Assembly (NCBI RefSeq): GCF_000247815.1
Contig: NC_021675.1
Span: 69,505,287 to 69,569,286, forward strand
Source: Ficedula albicollis
Lineage: Eukaryota > Chordata > Aves > Passeriformes > Muscicapidae
DNA: 64,000 nucleotides
Reading direction: 5' to 3'
Shown here in pieces: positions 59,108 to 64,000 of this stretch. Below the pieces are notes generated by a model. That model saw only the letters and a list, made by a program, of their open reading frames with translations, searched no databases and was not told the DNA's origin. Numbering within the stretch: position 1 is the stretch's first letter; the number at the start of each line of letters is the position of its first letter. A program made the position numbers and the translations under genes.

Positions 59108-59531
59108 GTAAGCTGTGCTCCTCATCTCTGTTTTATCCCTCCTTTAGGATCAAAGGAGTGAGTGTGAGTGTGCTCAGTGTCTCATTCCTTCTGCCCTCCA
59201 CGTAACTGTAACATAAAATGCTGGAAGGAGGGTGATGAGCTTCAGGTGCTCGTAAATGGGACCCTCAGGTTTTACCCCTGACTGATACTGATCCTCACCT
59301 CCAGGGGCTCTGGTGTTTGTACCTCCCCATGAATAGCACCTAGCACCTGTTCAGGTTTATTTTTATGGCACTTGTACCACCTGCTGTGCAGAGCATTCCT
59401 TGTCCTGCACTCAGGATTTGTTGGTGCTTTATCCTTACAGTTACAAGTCACGTGAATCTTCAGCACGTAAACCCCCTCAGTATCACAGAAGAGAATCTCA
59501 CAGAGGTTCCCCTGTGCTTTTCCCTTCTCAG

Positions 59532-59897
59532 AGCCATCCACAACAGTGCCCACCTCCCCCAGGAGCTCCCCCAAAGCTTCTACAGCAGGTCCTAATGATG
59601 GGACCACGCCCAACACAGACAGGCTCAACATGAGCACTCCAGGGACTGTTCCTACCACAGCATCCAAACCTCCTCCGACCACAGCCACCAGGATCTCCCC
59701 CAATGCCACCACTGGCAGCCTCAACATCTCCTCCACCCTGGGGAGCACTGTGCCTGTGCCTGCAGCCCCATCCCTGCTCCCCAGCGTGGCACCCTCAGCT
59801 CCACGCTCCACTGTCCCCAGCACGGAGGCCGAGACCACGGAGAGGAATTTCAGCATGGTGCTGACAACACAGGAGACCTCTTCTGCTTCCCACAACG
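59532..59897 (+). CDS. PTPRC: Mucin-like Ser/Thr/Pro exon of the PTPRC-like gene
   Basis: The acceptor is ccttctcag at 59531 and the donor is aacg|gtagg at 59897. The 366-base exon is phase 1 at both ends and adds exactly 122 codons, so it can be included or skipped without changing frame. Ser, Thr and Pro make up about half of the residues (roughly 65 of 122). There is no cysteine, and four N-glycosylation sequons are visible (N-M-S, N-A-T, N-I-S, N-F-S). This is a heavily O-glycosylated extracellular stalk. In CD45 the alternatively spliced A, B and C exons have these properties and set the leukocyte isoform; that function is inferred here. The preceding intron is only 424 bases, much shorter than I recall for mammals. 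The long open frame on the opposite strand here is a shadow of this exon. Confidence 0.65.
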
Positions 59898-61838
59898 GTA
59901 GGAACCTCCTCCACCTCTTCTTCACCCTGCCTCTGCGTTTGTGTCTTTGCTCTTCTTTTGTTCTGCTGAACAAAAATGGAGCAAAAAAACTTTGGGGCCA
60001 ATTTTTCGTGGTGATACAGAATAAGAGAACTTCCTGAACAGCCCAGATCAGAAGAGATGTATCTGTCCAAAGGTTTGGGGCAAGATCATTTGGTGAAAGA
60101 TACCCACAGGTGCATTAGATGATCTTTCCTTCCAGCCCAAACTATTCTGTGATTCCCTCCTTACATTATTAATTCTCCCCGTTCCTTGGTCAGCTTCAGT
60201 CTTTGAAAGGTCCAGATGAGAGAGAGTTGTCTCTGTTGCCATCCTCATCTCATTCCCCTCTTGGCACATCAGGAAAGTGACCCCATAAAACATAGTTTGT
60301 CTTCTCAGTCCAGGTTAAGAGTGAAAAATCAGGCAAAAAGATGCTGAGGTGACCAGAAATATTTGCTGAGCTGTGGCTCTTCAGCCATGGTTTGCTCATT
60401 GTATTGTTTGAGTTTGGGTGCTTGAAACAGGAAGATGGCAGTGCCTGCTAGACCTTGGGATTTAGTGGAAAAACAGGATTGGTAACTTGGTTGTGGAGTA
60501 GAAAACCCTGAAACAAGATAATGGTGGATTTAATGCAGGGAGGTGTCAAGTGCATGTTCCTGAAGAACCACTCTCCCAAGGGGGCTGTTGGGTGTCTCTG
60601 CACCTCAGTGAGATGTGGGTGCCCTCTTCCTCTGGGAATCTTGGGGAGCCACAGCCCAGGAAGCTGCAGTGAAGTTGTCTTTGCCAGCAGCATAGGACGG
60701 GATGTGGCTGCAGGAAGTTCACAACCCAGCTTTTGTCGTGTTCTGCCACTCCTGAGCTTCCTTCCCAACACAAATCCTTTTTTGCAGAGTGAAGGAGTCT
60801 GGCATAGCCTTAGACACACCCATGGGACAAGTTTGGTGTGAATGCAGCCTACATACAGGAGAGATGGAGGCAGAAGCCTGAAGTGCTGCTAATATCTGGA
60901 TTTTGTAATATGATGTCTGCTCGTGGTGGGGGGGATGAAATAATCGTTTTAATCATTAATCATTTTTGTGATTTGGGTTCCCAGTTTTGGTGAGCTCCCC
61001 TGGTGTAGGCCATGACACGTTGGCCATTGCACCCTCAAGGGCAGAAGTGGCTTCTCACTTGAGGTCAGCCCACAGAACAAACAGTCAAACCTAATTCTTT
61101 CTTTATCTCAAGGAATTTGTCAAGGAGCAAAATCAGTTTTAGGGCTGCCCTTGCCATTAGATTTAACAGGAGATGTTGGTGTTAGCCATGGCAGAATTAA
61201 GTGGTGCTGGAGAAGGGGACTGGGACAGAAAATCACACGTTGTATGGGCAGTTCCTCCTTGTCCAGTGCCACCAGGATTGTCCTGCAGCTTTTCACACAC
61301 ATCTCATGGCCTCAGGGTGCCTGTGCCAGCAGCACTGCCCCAGGAGAGCCAGGCTCTGCTTTCCCTGGCACAGCTTTGTTCCAGTGTCCTCTGCAGGAGA
61401 CACCCAGCCCAGCAGGTCCAGACTTTCCTTGGATGCTCCTCGCCCCCATCCCTGAGCCCAGCTGCTCTTAATTGGACTCTTGGCTCAGCCACTCTCTTAA
61501 AATTATGCACCAGTGTTATCTCTTGATATTTAAGTGCTAATGAATTGCACCAGTGACTTGCTGGTTATGGGTTTAAACAGTAAGTTGTGTTTATTGATGT
61601 TAAAGCTTGGCTTCAGCTCCTTGTTCTGCTGGTAAAAAACTCAGGATTTGTTCCTTTCTCCTTACTCAGAAACTCATTTTAACATCCTGGTTTTATAGCT
61701 AGTGTTTTAAAGGAAAGATTTACAGGCAGATGATGACAGTTACTAAATTTGTTCCTGTCTTGGTCTTTGATCCTTCCTGACTTACTAAAATGCCTTGTGC
61801 CTTTGTTGCTAAGAGACTTTTGTTTTCTTTTTCTGCAG
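59898..61838 (+). other. Intron between the mucin exon and the microexon
   Basis: A 1.94 kb candidate intron. I looked for further Ser/Thr-rich phase 1 exons and found none with both splice sites. It contains a CR1 tail at 60106-60156. Confidence 0.4.
60106..60156 (+). mobile_element. Very short CR1 3' end
   Basis: 'gtgcattagatgatctttcc', 'ttccagcccaaactattctg' and tgattcc. The terminal ~50 bases of a copy. Confidence 0.55.
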
Positions 61839-61856
61839 GTAACTCTGACAGAAGAG
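61839..61856 (+). CDS. PTPRC: Candidate 18-nt microexon of the PTPRC-like gene
   Basis: An 18-base exon lies between a strong acceptor (tttctttttctgcag) and a consensus donor (gaag|ag|gtaaga). It is phase 1 on both sides and would add G-N-S-D-R-R between the mucin exon and the cysteine exon. Supporting it are the quality of both splice sites and the kept frame. Against it are its size and the absence of any recognised homologue. It could be optional or a pseudo-exon. It follows a 1.94 kb intron in which I see only a small CR1 tail and no further mucin exon. Confidence 0.4.
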
Positions 61857-62065
61857 GTAAGACTGTTATATTTCATTACTTTTTACTCAGTAAAAACATT
61901 TCCAGTTCTGCTATTAGAGAGTTCTCCTCAGGACTTCCAAATGTGCTTTTATGAAGCCTCTCAAGTTCTTTAGCCGAGCTGGTGACACGCTGATATCTTA
62001 ATTTCTGTTGAGCTTTTCTTTTTAGAACAAAACAATCCTGTTTCAATTTGTACATGTCCTATTAG

Positions 62066-62150
62066 ATACAAATTGTTCCTTCTCTGAGAATGTCAGCATG
62101 TCCCTGGAGCTGGATGACCAAAGTCTAAGAAGCCATTCAGAAAATTTCCC
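62066..62150 (+). CDS. PTPRC: Start of the Cys/N-glycan exon of the PTPRC-like gene (incomplete)
   Basis: Using the acceptor cctattag at 62065, the phase 1 G from the previous exon completes Asp, and the frame reads D-T-N-C-S-F-S-E-N-V-S-M-S-L-E-L-D-D. This has one cysteine and two sequons (N-C-S, N-V-S). The Cys followed by N-(V/I)-(S/T)-hydrophobic spacing resembles the start of the cysteine-rich ectodomain that follows the mucin region in CD45. The closer-looking acceptor at 62025 (ctttttag) gives a stop after 20 codons in phase 1, so the downstream one is preferred although its pyrimidine tract is weaker. No donor appears before a T25-gctgc-G29-T18 tract begins at 62151. The exon end is therefore unknown, and the end given here is only where readable sequence stops. 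Confidence 0.35.
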
Positions 62151-62180
62151 TTTTTTTTTTTTTTTTTTTTTTTTTGCTGC

Positions 62181-62211
<31 letters not shown>

Positions 62212-62227
62212 TTTTTTTTTTTTTTTT
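62151..62227. repeat. T25-gctgc-G29-T18 homopolymer sandwich
   Basis: T25, the five bases gctgc, G29, T18 and then gctgctgaattg. The T-run plus gctgc appears on both sides of the G-run, as if one T-gctgc junction had been entered twice with G filler between. It truncates the readable part of the exon at 62066. Confidence 0.9.
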
Positions 62228-62818
62228 GCTGCTGAATTGTCTTTATTGACTGTGACTTACGTGATTTGATCCAAACCCATCCTGCAGATGATGGGAATAA
62301 TTATTATTCTCCTTCATTTTGCTGGCAAGCAGTAACACCAATCCATTTCTTGTAAGAGAACAGCACTTTAGGGACATTTTTCCATCTCTCAGCTCTGAGA
62401 ACTGGCATCTCTACCAGAATATTTGCAATTACTGATGGCTTTAGCACTCCAGGAGGGGCAGAGCTGGGCTGGCTCCCACCTGCAGGAATCTGTGTGTTTT
62501 CATCCTGGTTCTGCTGGGTGCTGCAGCTTTGCAGACTCTGCTCCTCACTGTGCCTGGCTCACCCAGCCCACTGATGGTCCAGGGAGCAGAAAGATGCTCT
62601 TCTGCACTGACTGGCAGCACACATTTAGCAGAGGGAATAAAAGGGATGCAGGTTTGAGGGAATTCATTTGAATTGTGGCTAAGCCTCTGCAGCAATGCTC
62701 AGTGTAATTCCCTTAGATCTGGCCTGGCTTAGGCCTGATTTTGTGCTCTCTCTGCTGGTCATCCCTGCTCCTGAGGGCAAAGAAAAAAAAATAGGAATCC
62801 CTCTGACATCCTAACAAG

Positions 62819-62851
62819 ATTTATATTAATATTGCTAATATTAATATAAAT
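62819..62851. repeat. 15-bp perfect AT-rich inverted repeat
   Basis: ATTTATATTAATATT (62819-62833), loop gct, and its exact complement (62837-62851). It lies just before the CR1 copy at 62888. Confidence 0.9.
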
Positions 62852-62887
62852 ATAGATGGGAAATCAATTGAAATAAGGGACTTTTTA

Positions 62888-63150
62888 CAAGAGCACAGAG
62901 TGATGGGACAAGGGGAAATGGCTTCAAACTGGGAGTAGGTTTAGATTAGATACTGGGAATAAAGTGTTGACTGTGAGGGTGGTGAGACCCTGGCACAGAA
63001 AATTTGTGGCAGCCCCATCCTGGAAGTGCCCAAAGCCAGCTTGGATGGGGCTTGGAGCACCCTGGGATGGTGGAAGGTGTCCCTGCCTGTGGCAGGGAGT
63101 GGAATGGGAGGATCTTTAAGGTCCCTTTTAACCCAAACCAATGTGTGACT
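62888..63150 (+). mobile_element. CR1 LINE 3' fragment
   Basis: 'agagtgatgggacaaggggaa', 'gtttagattagatactggg', 'gagaccctggcacagaaaa', 'ccctgcctgtggcagggag' and an accaatgtgtgactgg end. Confidence 0.88.
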
Positions 63151-63483
63151 GGTTTTGTGGGCAGATGTTGCCAGCTGGGAGCAGGGCTGGGCCATGAGTG
63201 CCCCCAGCTCTGGGTGATGTGCAGGGAACAGCCTGTAGAGCATCTCTGCCTGCAGCTGGGACATGATCCCAAGCACCAAAGGAGGGTTTGGTGGCTCCTC
63301 AGAGGGGCCAGGACAAGCTTTAAACCTCTGGACTGTGGTGGCTGCTCCAGCACTGTGGCAGCAGAAGGTTGAGTCCTTGTCTCTTTTCCAAGTGGATTGC
63401 TGTATGCTCTTGTAATATTTTATTAGTGGCTTTTTAAAATTTTCTTCTGCTTTTACTTAGAGTCAGGATTAAAATACAGAGGA

Positions 63484-64000
63484 GATGGATTTTTTGTTTG
63501 GACTTGGTTGTTTATTAAATTTTATTTAAAGTACAGAGAGGTCTTCAGCACTTCTAGCTGTTAAGCCAAAAATGAGAAAATTGAGATGCATTTAGTTGTT
63601 TACAAGGTCTTTAAAACATAAACAGTCCAATTAAAAGTTAATACCTACATTAATACATACTTATACTTTTGACTTAATAACCAAACTCCTATGACTTGCA
63701 GTGCAGCACTAACTAACTCACTAATCCAACCAAAAACTACTACTTGAAATCATGAAGAAGAAGGAAGAAGACAGAAAGAGACAATGCCTAAGAACCTCCA
63801 TCTTGTCCATTCTTATTATAATCTAAAATCTCCAAATTCTGAACTCTTCACCAGGTGACACCACACACTTTTATTGAACTACACACCAGTGATTCTAACC
63901 CCATCACTCAAATTTGGAATCCTTCTCCAAGGCCTCAAGTCAAAAGCAGTGTTCTCCTGGGAGTCAGTGCCAGAAAGCACAGAAAGTTCAAAACTTCCAG
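63484..64000 (-). mobile_element. Probable endogenous retroviral LTR (partial, runs off the window)
   Basis: Read on the minus strand, it has two AATAAA-type signals: one near 63525-63530 with aataaacaacc just after, and one in caataaaagtgtgtgg near 63868. It has long non-repetitive AT-rich sequence between them and a composition unlike the neighbouring CR1 and intron. The body resembles avian ERV long terminal repeats that I recall, such as 'ggggttagaatcactggtgtg', but I cannot confirm the family. No viral coding frame, primer-binding site or second LTR is inside the window. Confidence 0.4.

Larger units (their letters stand above)
62228..63483. other. Probable intron of the PTPRC-like gene
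   Basis: No exon is recognised after the homopolymer tract. It holds a 15-bp palindrome at 62819-62851 and a CR1 copy. Confidence 0.4.

Noticed and set aside
59272..59973. 233-codon minus-strand frame
   Set aside because: Antisense shadow of the mucin exon; GC-rich codons remove stops on both strands.
62026..62090. Exon start at the acceptor 62025 in the N-K-T reading frame
   Set aside because: That frame needs a phase 0 upstream exon, and both upstream candidates end in phase 1, where it stops after 20 codons.
1..64000. tRNA, 5S, snRNA and miR-181 family genes (the last expected near PTPRC in other vertebrates)
   Set aside because: I saw no B-box-like or mature miR-181-like sequence on either strand by eye; a covariance-model scan would be decisive.

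Overview
The window is vertebrate nuclear DNA, almost certainly from a bird and probably a songbird-like species. About forty fragments of the avian CR1 retrotransposon are scattered through it on both strands. Most are 5'-truncated copies that share the stretch around 'ccctgcccatggcaggg' and end in ATTCTGTG-type tails. The coding content is very low and all of it lies in the last 5 kb. No bacterial-style operons, RNA genes or CRISPR arrays are visible. Most long open frames are chance or are created by CR1, poly-G or TATAGA repeats.

Layout. Positions 1-49 kb are gene-poor intergenic or intronic DNA with CR1 copies, several short two-copy duplications and two poly-G runs (1218-1284 and 5869-5933). 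At 49.1-49.6 kb there is a CpG-rich block that could be a promoter or enhancer, next to a suspicious T-G-T homopolymer sandwich. At 53.66-55.27 kb sits a compound satellite: about eight forward units sharing a TGCCACTGGTGTGCCCATAAATA-like core, then about 92 perfect copies of a TATAGA hexamer, then one inverted unit. At 55.28-55.62 kb a CpG-containing segment carries a perfect TGACGTCA site and GATA- and PU.1-like sites. From 59.03 kb to at least 62.15 kb lies the 5' end of a spliced plus-strand gene. The right edge (about 63.48-64.0 kb) looks like a minus-strand retroviral LTR.

The gene at 59-62 kb has a signal-peptide exon with its splice acceptor six bases before the ATG, then a 366-base Ser/Thr/Pro-rich exon, an 18-base microexon and the start of a Cys/Asn-glycosylation exon. 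All visible junctions are phase 1, so the middle exons can be skipped without shifting frame. This is the architecture of the leukocyte receptor phosphatase CD45 (PTPRC) at its amino end. I call it PTPRC-like with moderate confidence: no phosphatase domain lies inside the window and the cysteine exon runs into a low-complexity tract. I found no convincing novel system. The points most worth checking are this gene model, the palindromic TATAGA satellite, the homopolymer sandwiches (one hits the gene), and the run of near-identical short duplications, which may be real slippage products or assembly errors.
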